Assembly (NCBI GenBank): GCA_945862215.1
Contig: CAMAXY010000026.1
Coordinates: forward strand, 1-36,464
Direction of reading: 5' to 3'
DNA: 36,464 nucleotides
Origin: Singulisphaera sp. GP187
Lineage (GTDB): Bacteria; Planctomycetota; Phycisphaerae; Phycisphaerales; SM1A02
How positions within the stretch are numbered: the first letter of the stretch is position 1; every line of letters begins with the position of its first letter. The notes beneath the pieces were generated by a model, which saw only the letters and a program-made list of their open reading frames with translations, was not told the origin of the DNA and searched no databases. Of this stretch, positions 24,448-32,112 are shown piece after piece. Position numbers and translations under genes: made by a program.

Positions 24448-25383
24448 TCACCACGCTGGCCAAGTGTGCGTCGGAGCAGGCGCCGATGATGCAGAAGTTG
24501 TCTTCGCATCATCCCGCTCAATGACAGCTTCGATCAACCCGTATGGTCTGTCCGCGGCGATGAAAACTTCGTTGTGGTTCTCGCGGTCGAAAGCCGAAAG
24601 ATCGACTGCGAAGTGATGCTTGTTTGGAAGTGAGAGTCGAATGGCAGCAATTTCAGGCTGATTGGACAGAACGCGCTCGCCCATCAAGAAAAGAGTTTGC
24701 TGCAATGAAAGACTGTGATGTTCGGCGAAAGCGCCCAGCATCGTGTCGACCGTGTCACGAAAGTTTTTTGCCCAATCAATGCGGTCAAACTTCAATGATT
24801 CTGAAGCAGAAATCCTCCAACGCGCACAGACTTCCGTTGCCATGATTCGGTCGGTGGTTTGGGCAAGAGTTGTATATTTATCACGTAGAAATCCACCAAA
24901 TTCGCTCTTGCTTGTCTTCAGGATCACCAAATCATCAAGTCCGCAGACAATAAAATCTTTCGTCTGTGCACCATCTCGGCAGACGAGCGCAGTCGCCGTT
25001 CGTGTCATCGATCCATTTCTTCGAAACGCGCTGGGATGTGGCTTGCCCTTGGAAATGATTCGGTCCCAATCAAACTTTTCAATGCGGACTTCAGCTTTCA
25101 AGACATGCGATTGCGCTGCAACAAAATGTCGTGCCAGCAACAAGCCGAAGGCTTCCGGCTCCATTGCGCCGTACTCATGGGAAAAAACGAACACGGTGTT
25201 TTTCATCGCATCGGTGGTGAGCACTTGCGTGTTGTCGCCAGTCAAGTGTGTCGCCGAGAAATCACCGCTCAATAAAACAGTCACATTCAGGTCTAGGACT
25301 TCATGCGTATCGCCGCTTCGCGTGACTCGAAAAACCCTGATTTCTGCTTTGCCATATCGATTTTCGCCAAGGATGATCGCCAT
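24448..25383 (-). CDS. Urate oxidase (uricase)
   Basis: 311 residues, normal for the cofactor-free enzyme. The catalytic lysine is Lys12 in NRYGKAEIRVF, and the partner Thr is Thr57 in VLTTDAMKNTVF. NKHHFAVDL near residue 255 holds the active-site His, and SEFGGFLRDKYTTL and NQPEIAAIRLSLPNKHH are family signatures. It oxidises urate with oxygen to 5-hydroxyisourate and makes hydrogen peroxide. The C-terminal 20 residues (TSASSAPAPTHTWPAW) are a low-complexity tail. The ATG at 25383 follows a GAGG site by 9 bases and lies 2 bases after the HIU hydrolase stop; a TTG at 25389 is a less likely start. It takes the next step after xanthine dehydrogenase, which is encoded 5 kb away. Confidence 0.96.
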   Translation of the reverse strand: MAIILGENRYGKAEIRVFRVTRSGDTHEVLDLNVTVLLSGDFSATHLTGDNTQVLTTDAMKNTVFVFSHEYGAMEPEAFGLLLARHFVAAQSHVLKAEVRIEKFDWDRIISKGKPHPSAFRRNGSMTRTATALVCRDGAQTKDFIVCGLDDLVILKTSKSEFGGFLRDKYTTLAQTTDRIMATEVCARWRISASESLKFDRIDWAKNFRDTVDTMLGAFAEHHSLSLQQTLFLMGERVLSNQPEIAAIRLSLPNKHHFAVDLSAFDRENHNEVFIAADRPYGLIEAVIERDDAKTTSASSAPAPTHTWPAW

Positions 25384-25385
25384 GT

Positions 25386-25754
25386 TCAACTGCCTCGATA
25401 GGTTGAATATCCAAACGGGCTGAGCAGCAGTGGCACGTGGTGATGTCGATTTGAATCACTTGCCTTAAATTCGATCGTCACTTGGGGGAAGAAACAATCT
25501 TGGCCGCGTTGGGCGAACCATGAGCCAGCGTCAAAGATCAGTCGAAAATTTCCTGCGCTGAGTGGTCCCTTGGAAAATCCATGCGCGCGCCCGTCTGCAT
25601 CAGTGCGGGATTCGTGTCGGTCGATCCAGACGCCACCTTCAAGTGATTGAAATCGTACGTTCATATCCGCTGCAGGATCGCCAGTTGCTGTGTTCAAGAC
25701 ATGAGTTGAAAGTCCAAGTGCGGCGAGAGGTGTCACGCAGTCAGAATAAATCAT
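25386..25754 (-). CDS. 5-hydroxyisourate hydrolase (transthyretin-like)
   Basis: 122 residues, right for the family. LSTHVLNTATGDPA (about 16-29) holds the catalytic His18, TDADGRAHG carries the conserved Arg, and the C-terminus is YSTYRGS, the family end signature. It hydrolyses 5-hydroxyisourate, the uricase product, to OHCU. OHCU is the substrate of the second domain of the divergent fusion protein. The gene is the first of the uricase operon and is 55 bases from the start of the fusion gene. Confidence 0.96.
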   Translation of the reverse strand: MIYSDCVTPLAALGLSTHVLNTATGDPAADMNVRFQSLEGGVWIDRHESRTDADGRAHGFSKGPLSAGNFRLIFDAGSWFAQRGQDCFFPQVTIEFKASDSNRHHHVPLLLSPFGYSTYRGS

Positions 25755-25786
25755 TCTGTCGTGCGGGTCAACGCTGCGCCGAGTTG

Positions 25787-25809
25787 CGAAGCACGGGTAT
25801 CGTGCTTCG
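25787..25809. promoter_or_regulatory. Perfect 8-base inverted repeat in the divergent purine promoter region
   Basis: CGAAGCAC, a 7-base spacer and GTGCTTCG form a perfect inverted repeat. The right arm ends one base before the ATG of the fusion gene, inside the 55-base gap to the HIU hydrolase gene. It may be an operator for a urate- or allantoin-sensing repressor shared by both operons. It could instead form a hairpin at the start of the fusion mRNA that blocks ribosome access, since no ribosome site is visible. Confidence 0.55.
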
Positions 25810-27849
25810 ATGAGCGGATGCGGAGTCGTGGATTGCGCAGAGATTCCAACGTACCGAGATTTTATTTCGCGTGAATTGCTGATCTATCTTGCCGATCAAC
25901 TGAAACCAGTTGAAGGCGTGGCGGATATGTGGCAAGTTGGCGCAAGTGGGGGATTGGAAAGTACCGAATCGCTGCAGTTTCTCTGCGAACTCTATCAAGT
26001 TATAAAACCACATTTGCGGGAAGTCTTGCAACAGCGAGTCGCCGACCGAGCATTCATCGACGAACGCACTCAAGCATGCTTCGAACTGAACTCTTCACTG
26101 AACATTGCATTTCACGATCCCAATTACCGAACCGTCCTCGGTCAAGAAGATGCTGAGGGAAAAGTTGTCGTCGGTCCGCTGAGCGAATTCTTTTGTCGAT
26201 CAGGCGGCGGGAAGCCCATTGCTTTGGTTCCAGAATTTTTGCGTGGGGAGCATGTGACTCTCTTTGGTCCGCCGGATGATGCAAAGCTTTCGATCAACGC
26301 AATGAATGCATTTCATCGCAAGCTTGATGGCGAGCCAGCGATTGTTGAAGAGTTGCTAAAGAACTTCAGCGGCTGCGCAAAGTGGGGAGCGGACGACGAA
26401 GATTCCAAGACGCCGTTGCGTCGCGACTTGATCTTGGCGGGCGAGAATTTGACGGGCTGTCTGCAACGGACGATCTCATATGTTGATGCGCGTACTGGCA
26501 AGGATTATCGAGTGGCGTCATCGCAAATTTCCTTGCCAATCAAGCGTTTTCCAGGACTTGCGATGCCCTGTCCATTTCTATTTCTGGGTGACAATCCATT
26601 GCCTCTGCATCTGTATGACTTCGCACTTCATCTGTTTGCGAATTGGAATAATCCTCAGGCGCTTGTGTTCTATGTTCCAAAGTTGGAGACACAAGAAGAG
26701 GCTGCATACATCCGCATGATGATCGAGAACGCAGAGCGAATGATTTGCGCCAGACATTCTCAGTACAAGATCGGCACAATTCGAGTGATGGTCGTCCTTG
26801 AAAATCCGCGTGCAGTCTTTCGGATGAACGAGATCATGGACGAGTTGCATCCATACTTTGCTGGCGCATCGCTTGGCTGGCACGATTTTCTTGCATCGAC
26901 TGCACGCTTGATGAAGAATGATGGCAACTATCGAATTCCAGTCAAGGCTGATCCGAACATAGTCATCAACAACATCAAGGCATCTCATGATTTGCTCGCC
27001 GAAGTTGTAGGTTCTCGCGGTGGCATCAAAGTAGGCGGTATGTATGGAGTGCTTCCATCAGATGGTGATATGCGGAGTGCTTCTTTCCAAGTTGCTATCA
27101 AAGGATTCATCAAAGATGTGATCACGCAGATGAAGCGGAATCTGGATGGATTTTGGGTCGCGCATCCAGATTTTGTGCGGCTTGGAATTGCACTTGTTGA
27201 AGCATGGAAACACTCGGTGCAAGGGGAAGGCGCGGTGCTTGATGACTTGATACGCGCGTTGCTGATTCCAGAACATCAACGCGAGGTGTTGGATTTCATT
27301 CATGGACCCGATGTGCGTGGACTTGATCGAGAAGATCCTCTGTACGCGCGTTCGATTCTGGTTGCGGATGGGCGTGGATCTGGAACTGTCGTCAATAACG
27401 ACCCAGAAGAGATTCGGTACAACATTTTTCAGTCGTTGCAATATCTGACTGATTGGCTCTGCGGAAATGGATGCGTTGCGCTTCCAGCAAGCATCGATGG
27501 CATACCTGTGCGAGTGATGGATGATCTGGCAACGGCAGAGCGATCACGATGGGAAGTCTGGCACGAACTCCATTATGGCCGCTTTCATTCTGAGGACTTT
27601 GTGCGTATCACACACGAGGAATTGCATTTCATTCGCAAGAATCTTTCTGCTGGCAGCAAGATCGTGCAAGTGAAGTGGGATGATCGGACGCGCAAGTGGT
27701 ATCGCGTTGCGATGAACATCATGATGCAGTTGATGGCAAGCGACGCACCCGTCGAATTCGCCACCGAATTGTTGTTGCCATTTACACTCGAAACCATTCG
27801 CCGTGAAGATGATCCTTGGGTCGCCGCACAAACAATCGAGCCGAAGAAG
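25810..27849 (+). other. Domain 1 of the fusion: malate synthase A
   Basis: Residues 1-680 follow E. coli malate synthase A through YDFALHLF (269-276), VPKLETQEEA, GTIRVMVVLENPRA with Arg325 and the metal ligand Glu331, Asp359 in GWHDF, DGFWVAHPDF (446-455), and NGCVALPA. Asp572 in MDDLATAERSRWEVW aligns with the catalytic base Asp of MEDAATAEISR. The region is about 150 residues longer than the usual enzyme, with a short insert at about 560-567 and longer N-terminal part. Confidence 0.93.
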
Positions 27850-30576
27850 TATCAAATCCCCAAGCGAGTCGCACGATTGCATGCATTCTTTTCCGTGTGT
27901 GCAAGCCGAAGATTTGCAGCGCAGATGGCGCTTGACTCGGTTGTCAATCTGCGTTCGGCGGAAGATTTGGTGCGAAGTTTCACCCTTGATGAGATCAACG
28001 AAGCAGCTTGTTTTCATGGTGATATTGGTGAGTCTGCGCAGTCACTCGATGCAACCGCTGCACAAGAGCAAGCGCGCGTGCTTCAGAAGTCTGCGGGCGC
28101 CGTTGGTCAGGGGGAGGAACTTCTCGCCCTTGGTCGCACGTATCGAGAGCGATTTAGTTTCAAGTTCTTGATCGCAGCAAAGGGGCGATCGGGATCGGAA
28201 CTTCTTGATGCGCTCAAAGAGCGAATGAATCACACGCAGAGCGAGGAAATCGAAAACGCACGCGAAGCACTTTGGCAGATCACGAAAGGTCGTTTGGAGT
28301 CGGCGCCGTTGGATACTGTCCAGCGCGACCTTGCAGATGCCCTCGCGAAACATGGCGTGCATGGTGCGTCGATCAGCATAACGCAAGATGGAAAGCACAT
28401 TCAAGAATTGCAATTCGGTCATCGTGATGCGCTAAATCCTGTGACTGGACAAACACTTTTCGAGATTGCATCGCTCAGCAAGAGCATCGGTACATGTTTC
28501 GCTATGGAATATTTTCGTTTGTCGGAAACGCCACTTTCAACTCCAGTCAACACGCTCTTCGGCAAGACTGCGTCTACGTTTCGAATTCGATCGCTCGATG
28601 CAAATCACCCAGAGTGGGCAGATCAAGTGACCATCGCACATCTGTTGTCGCATCAGGCGTTGAATATGCACTATGTCAACGGCATCCCCGCCAACGAAAT
28701 GATGCCGCCGATTGGGGAATTGCTCGTCGGCAACTCGCGATATGGATATGAGCCAATCGGGGTGATCAATGCGCCGGGCACGAAATTCCAATATTCAGGC
28801 GGGGGATTTTTGGCGCTTCAGCATTTGATCGAAAGCATCGAGCACGCGCCGATCCATAAAGTGATGGATGGATTCCTGCGCAAACTTGCGATGAATTCGT
28901 GTTCGTTCGAGGAATCTTCACTTGGTGAAAGAGAATGTGCGAGCGGATTTCTTGATTCTGGAAAAGTAGTCCAAGGAACACGAAAGATTTTTCCTGCGCT
29001 TGCTGCTGGTGCTGTTTCGAACGCATCAGATGTCTTGCGATTTCTGACTGCACTTGCTCGCGCCCGTCATGATCTCGGTGGATGCGGCCCGATTTCTCAT
29101 GACACTGCAGTGCGAATGCTGCATGGAATCGATAAGGGGTCTCGAGAGTTCATGGGATGCATAATGGGTCTTGGAATTTTTATTGCCGAAGCCGGATCAA
29201 ATCGACTTTCGATTCATCAAGGATCGAACGATGGGTTCCGTGCGCTGTTTATTCATTGCCACGCTGGTCCCGATGCGGGAAAAGGATTTGTTGTGCTTTG
29301 TAATAGCGATGATGCGGGGATGCGTTTCAATGCCAAGGCCGCGCAAATCATCTTAAAACATTTTGCAATGCAAGGCGTTTCCTGCGAACGATTTCAGAGT
29401 GATATTGCAGGAGGTAACGCGCGTACTCTGGAAAGCATTGAGCAAGTGCAGCGAGTGAATGTTGGATATCGAGAACTTGTTTTCGCTGCATTTGAACAGG
29501 ACCTTCCCGAAGAAATCGTCGATCGCGGTCCTCGTGATCCCCTTTCGGATTTTAATCTTGCTGTTGGGGCACAGGTTCTGTCTGCTTCAAATCAGCGATT
29601 TGCACGAGCAGAAAACTTGATCTCGCCAAATCTGCCAACATTCGAACCAGCACTCTTTGGTAAGCAAGGGAAAATCATGGATAGTTGGGAGACGGTTCGT
29701 CACAATCCTCTTGGAGGTGATTGGATGATTTTCGAGATGGCTTCGCAGTCGGCGATCGACTGCGCTGCGATCTCAACACAGTTTCATCTTGGAAATCATG
29801 CGGAGGAATTTGATCTCGAAGGTTTGGATTCGTTGTCTGGTGAATGGCAGGCAATCGTTCCTCGAATGCAATTGTTTGGTCACTCACAGCATGCAGTCAA
29901 GACTGTGTGTGGCGATAAAAAGTTTCGTCGCCTACGAGTGCGGATATATCCAGATGGCGGATTGACGCGCTTGGCTCTGTATGGGAAAAATTTGCCCGTT
30001 CAAGAGAAAGAAAAACTTTTTATTCAGCCGATTCGTCAATATCCTGCATTCGACTCCCAGACTCGAAAACCAATGACTCCAAAGTATGTGGCGAATGTCG
30101 CAGAGATTGATGCCAACTTTGCTGCAAACAGATCACAGCATCGTGGTGGAGAAGTGGATATCGCAAGCGCTGCCTTCGGCGGTCGTGTGATCTCTGCATC
30201 GAATGAACACTATTCGCCTGCTGTCCAAGTCATCTCGCCCTATCCGCCGCTGAATATGGTCGATGGTCTGGAATCTGCCCGCACTCGAGTGGCTGGGCAC
30301 AGCGAAAATGTGGTGGTCGCACTTGGTCGCACTGCGAAAATCGCACGAATCGAACTTGATTTCACGCGATTTGTGAACAATAATCCGCAGGAGATTTCAG
30401 TGGATGGTTTGTGCGCAGGGAAGTGGGTCACGCTTGTTGTACGAACGAATGTCAAAGCATTCGCAGGCAACGCTATCGCCTTTGCTGTCGAGAGCAGTGA
30501 GCAGTGCGAGCAAGTCCGCGTGACCGTGTTCCCAGATGGCGGAATCAACCGTGTTCGCGTCCTTTCTGCAGTATGA
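25810..30576 (+). CDS. Four-domain ureide-catabolism fusion: malate synthase, OHCU decarboxylase, serine hydrolase, allantoicase
   Basis: 1588 residues in one uninterrupted frame. The order is malate synthase A (about 1-680), OHCU decarboxylase (about 685-830), a beta-lactamase/class C-type serine hydrolase (about 835-1195) and allantoicase with both internal repeats (about 1220-1588). Catalytic residues of each part are kept, as listed in the domain entries. OHCU decarboxylase yields S-allantoin, allantoicase turns allantoate into ureidoglycolate and urea, and malate synthase uses glyoxylate plus acetyl-CoA. No signal peptide or membrane helix is present, so it acts in the cytosol. It is first of the operon with xdhA, xdhB and xdhC and is divergent from uricase and HIU hydrolase. 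A sequencing error joining separate genes is unlikely over four domain borders. The ATG at 25810 is the first start codon in the frame. Confidence 0.95.
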   Translation: MSGCGVVDCAEIPTYRDFISRELLIYLADQLKPVEGVADMWQVGASGGLESTESLQFLCELYQVIKPHLREVLQQRVADRAFIDERTQACFELNSSLNIAFHDPNYRTVLGQEDAEGKVVVGPLSEFFCRSGGGKPIALVPEFLRGEHVTLFGPPDDAKLSINAMNAFHRKLDGEPAIVEELLKNFSGCAKWGADDEDSKTPLRRDLILAGENLTGCLQRTISYVDARTGKDYRVASSQISLPIKRFPGLAMPCPFLFLGDNPLPLHLYDFALHLFANWNNPQALVFYVPKLETQEEAAYIRMMIENAERMICARHSQYKIGTIRVMVVLENPRAVFRMNEIMDELHPYFAGASLGWHDFLASTARLMKNDGNYRIPVKADPNIVINNIKASHDLLAEVVGSRGGIKVGGMYGVLPSDGDMRSASFQVAIKGFIKDVITQMKRNLDGFWVAHPDFVRLGIALVEAWKHSVQGEGAVLDDLIRALLIPEHQREVLDFIHGPDVRGLDREDPLYARSILVADGRGSGTVVNNDPEEIRYNIFQSLQYLTDWLCGNGCVALPASIDGIPVRVMDDLATAERSRWEVWHELHYGRFHSEDFVRITHEELHFIRKNLSAGSKIVQVKWDDRTRKWYRVAMNIMMQLMASDAPVEFATELLLPFTLETIRREDDPWVAAQTIEPKKYQIPKRVARLHAFFSVCASRRFAAQMALDSVVNLRSAEDLVRSFTLDEINEAACFHGDIGESAQSLDATAAQEQARVLQKSAGAVGQGEELLALGRTYRERFSFKFLIAAKGRSGSELLDALKERMNHTQSEEIENAREALWQITKGRLESAPLDTVQRDLADALAKHGVHGASISITQDGKHIQELQFGHRDALNPVTGQTLFEIASLSKSIGTCFAMEYFRLSETPLSTPVNTLFGKTASTFRIRSLDANHPEWADQVTIAHLLSHQALNMHYVNGIPANEMMPPIGELLVGNSRYGYEPIGVINAPGTKFQYSGGGFLALQHLIESIEHAPIHKVMDGFLRKLAMNSCSFEESSLGERECASGFLDSGKVVQGTRKIFPALAAGAVSNASDVLRFLTALARARHDLGGCGPISHDTAVRMLHGIDKGSREFMGCIMGLGIFIAEAGSNRLSIHQGSNDGFRALFIHCHAGPDAGKGFVVLCNSDDAGMRFNAKAAQIILKHFAMQGVSCERFQSDIAGGNARTLESIEQVQRVNVGYRELVFAAFEQDLPEEIVDRGPRDPLSDFNLAVGAQVLSASNQRFARAENLISPNLPTFEPALFGKQGKIMDSWETVRHNPLGGDWMIFEMASQSAIDCAAISTQFHLGNHAEEFDLEGLDSLSGEWQAIVPRMQLFGHSQHAVKTVCGDKKFRRLRVRIYPDGGLTRLALYGKNLPVQEKEKLFIQPIRQYPAFDSQTRKPMTPKYVANVAEIDANFAANRSQHRGGEVDIASAAFGGRVISASNEHYSPAVQVISPYPPLNMVDGLESARTRVAGHSENVVVALGRTAKIARIELDFTRFVNNNPQEISVDGLCAGKWVTLVVRTNVKAFAGNAIAFAVESSEQCEQVRVTVFPDGGINRVRVLSAV
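27862..28299 (+). other. Domain 2 of the fusion: OHCU decarboxylase
   Basis: Residues 685-830. His736 in FHGDIG stands for the HP-x-IG catalytic His, with Pro replaced by Gly. Glu753-Gln754 in AQEQARV match the SxxEQ pair, and FKFLIAAKGRS (785-794) is the substrate loop. The domain is of normal length for the family. Confidence 0.9.
28312..29394 (+). other. Domain 3 of the fusion: serine beta-lactamase-fold hydrolase
   Basis: Residues 835-1195. The SxxK nucleophile pair is Ser888 and Lys891 (IASLSKS). The second motif is Tyr995 in QYSGGG, with the usual Asn of YxN replaced by Gly. The third is HQG (1136-1138) in place of KTG/HxG. The fold class hydrolyses amides and esters. No domain of this type is part of the known purine pathway. 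Confidence 0.88.
29467..30573 (+). other. Domain 4 of the fusion: allantoicase
   Basis: Residues 1220-1588. Two related halves are seen: GAQVLSASNQRFARAENLIS with DSWETVRHN, FHLGNHAEEFDLEG and RVRIYPDGGLTRLALYG, then GGRVISASNEHYSPAVQVISP with DGLESAR and RVTVFPDGGINRVRV. Both are the repeats of allantoicase, which cuts allantoate to ureidoglycolate and urea. Confidence 0.93.
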
Positions 30577-30630
30577 ATTTTGCGGTTCGATTTTGGTGCA
30601 GTGCAACCACTCGGTGCTACGATCGCCACG

Positions 30631-32112
30631 ATGCGTGATTTCGCACTAATCCATCTGAATGGCGTGCGCCGAGAGATTCGCGGTCGTGAAGCATTGATGA
30701 TGCTTGCAGAATGGTTGCGAAAAGAAGCGGGATTGAGTGGAACGAAGATCGTTTGCGCTGAAGGCGATTGTGGTGCATGCACCGTGCTTCGGGCTTCTTG
30801 CCATCCGAGTTCTCACTCTGATCAATATCTGAATTTCGAGGCGATGAATTCCTGCATCGCAACAGTTGCTCAAATGGATGGGACGCACATCGTCACCGTA
30901 GAGGGGATGCAGTGCGGCGATCACTTATCGCCCGCACAAGAAGCGATGCGTACATGTCATGCATCGCAGTGTGGGTATTGCACTCCAGGATTCGTGATGG
31001 CGATCAGCGCAATGTTGGAACGGCACGATCAAGCAGATGCACGCACTGCATCCAATTATCTCACGGGAAATCTCTGCCGATGCACTGGATATGCACCGAT
31101 TGTTGAAGCTGCTCTCACGGTACGAGCAACCGAGAAGCATTCAGTCGCGCGTCGATATTCGGATCCGCATTCAATTTCAGAGTCAGTTTCGTCCACGAAG
31201 TTATCGATGTTGGTCGAGTATGACGGCACGAAACTTTTCGCCCCCGTTTCGCTGCGAGAGGCGGTCACATTTTCTGCGACACATCCTGGGACGCGTGTGC
31301 TTGGTGCCGCAACTGATCTTGGCGTGCAAGTGAACAAGGGAAAGCCTCTTCCGACTTCACTCTTAAGCCTTCACTTGATCCCCGAACTTTACGAAACAAA
31401 ATTGACGCGCAGTCGAGTGACATTTGGATCGCGTGTCACGCTTGCCGAAGTACGACGAATCAGCGAAGATGTAGCGCCAGAGTTTGCGCGATTCCTGAAT
31501 CTCTTTGCGTCGCCGCAAATCAAGAATGTGGCAACGCTCGTTGGCAACATCGCCAACGGATCTCCCATTGGCGATACGTTGCCATTTCTTCTGATCGCCG
31601 GCGGCGAAGTGCATGTTGCAAGTAGACCTGGTGCCAAGGGCGTGGTCCGCAAGCGCAAAATCCCGATGACCGAGTTGTATGTTGGCTATAAAAAACTTGC
31701 TCTCGAGATTGGGGAAATCATCACCCATATCAGCTTCGATCGAACTTCTGCAAAGGAAGTGATGAGTCTTTGCAAAGTCACGCAACGCAAAGATCTTGAT
31801 ATTAGCGCAGTGAGCGGCGCATTTTCGCTCACTCTGAAATCGAGCCTCAAAGCAAGTCGCAATGGAAAAACTGCGCCGCATGTTGTCTGTGCACGAATCG
31901 CATACGGCGGCGTTGCTGCGACGCCACTACGTATGCCAGAAGTCGAGCTTGCACTTTGCGGCGAATTGACTGCTGAGCGGATTGAATCTGTTTCGCAAAT
32001 GATTGCTCGTTCTATCAAGCCGATTTCAGATGTACGAGGCAGCGCGTCCTATCGACGAGTGGCAGCCGCAAATCTTTTTCGCCGATTTGGCAATGAGGTC
32101 CTTCATGGCTGA
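30631..32112 (+). CDS. xdhA: Xanthine dehydrogenase small subunit (2Fe-2S and FAD)
   Basis: 493 residues. The first 2Fe-2S site has Cys42, Cys47, Cys50 and Cys75, the second has Cys114, Cys117, Cys149 and Cys151 (QCGYCTPG and LCRCTGY). From about 200 onward comes the FAD domain with ATDLGVQV and VGNIANGSPIGD. The subunit passes electrons from the molybdenum site to NAD. The ATG at 30631 fits the family start MRDFALIHLNG; the open frame to a TTG at 30580 would add 17 residues. It lies 54 bases after the fusion gene and overlaps xdhB by 8 bases, so all are co-transcribed. Using hypoxanthine/xanthine is supported by the uricase neighbourhood. Confidence 0.95.
   Translation: MRDFALIHLNGVRREIRGREALMMLAEWLRKEAGLSGTKIVCAEGDCGACTVLRASCHPSSHSDQYLNFEAMNSCIATVAQMDGTHIVTVEGMQCGDHLSPAQEAMRTCHASQCGYCTPGFVMAISAMLERHDQADARTASNYLTGNLCRCTGYAPIVEAALTVRATEKHSVARRYSDPHSISESVSSTKLSMLVEYDGTKLFAPVSLREAVTFSATHPGTRVLGAATDLGVQVNKGKPLPTSLLSLHLIPELYETKLTRSRVTFGSRVTLAEVRRISEDVAPEFARFLNLFASPQIKNVATLVGNIANGSPIGDTLPFLLIAGGEVHVASRPGAKGVVRKRKIPMTELYVGYKKLALEIGEIITHISFDRTSAKEVMSLCKVTQRKDLDISAVSGAFSLTLKSSLKASRNGKTAPHVVCARIAYGGVAATPLRMPEVELALCGELTAERIESVSQMIARSIKPISDVRGSASYRRVAAANLFRRFGNEVLHG

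Noticed and set aside
30580-30630. TTG start of xdhA giving 17 further residues
   Set aside because: The family begins at the MRDFALIHLNG segment, and the added residues have no match.
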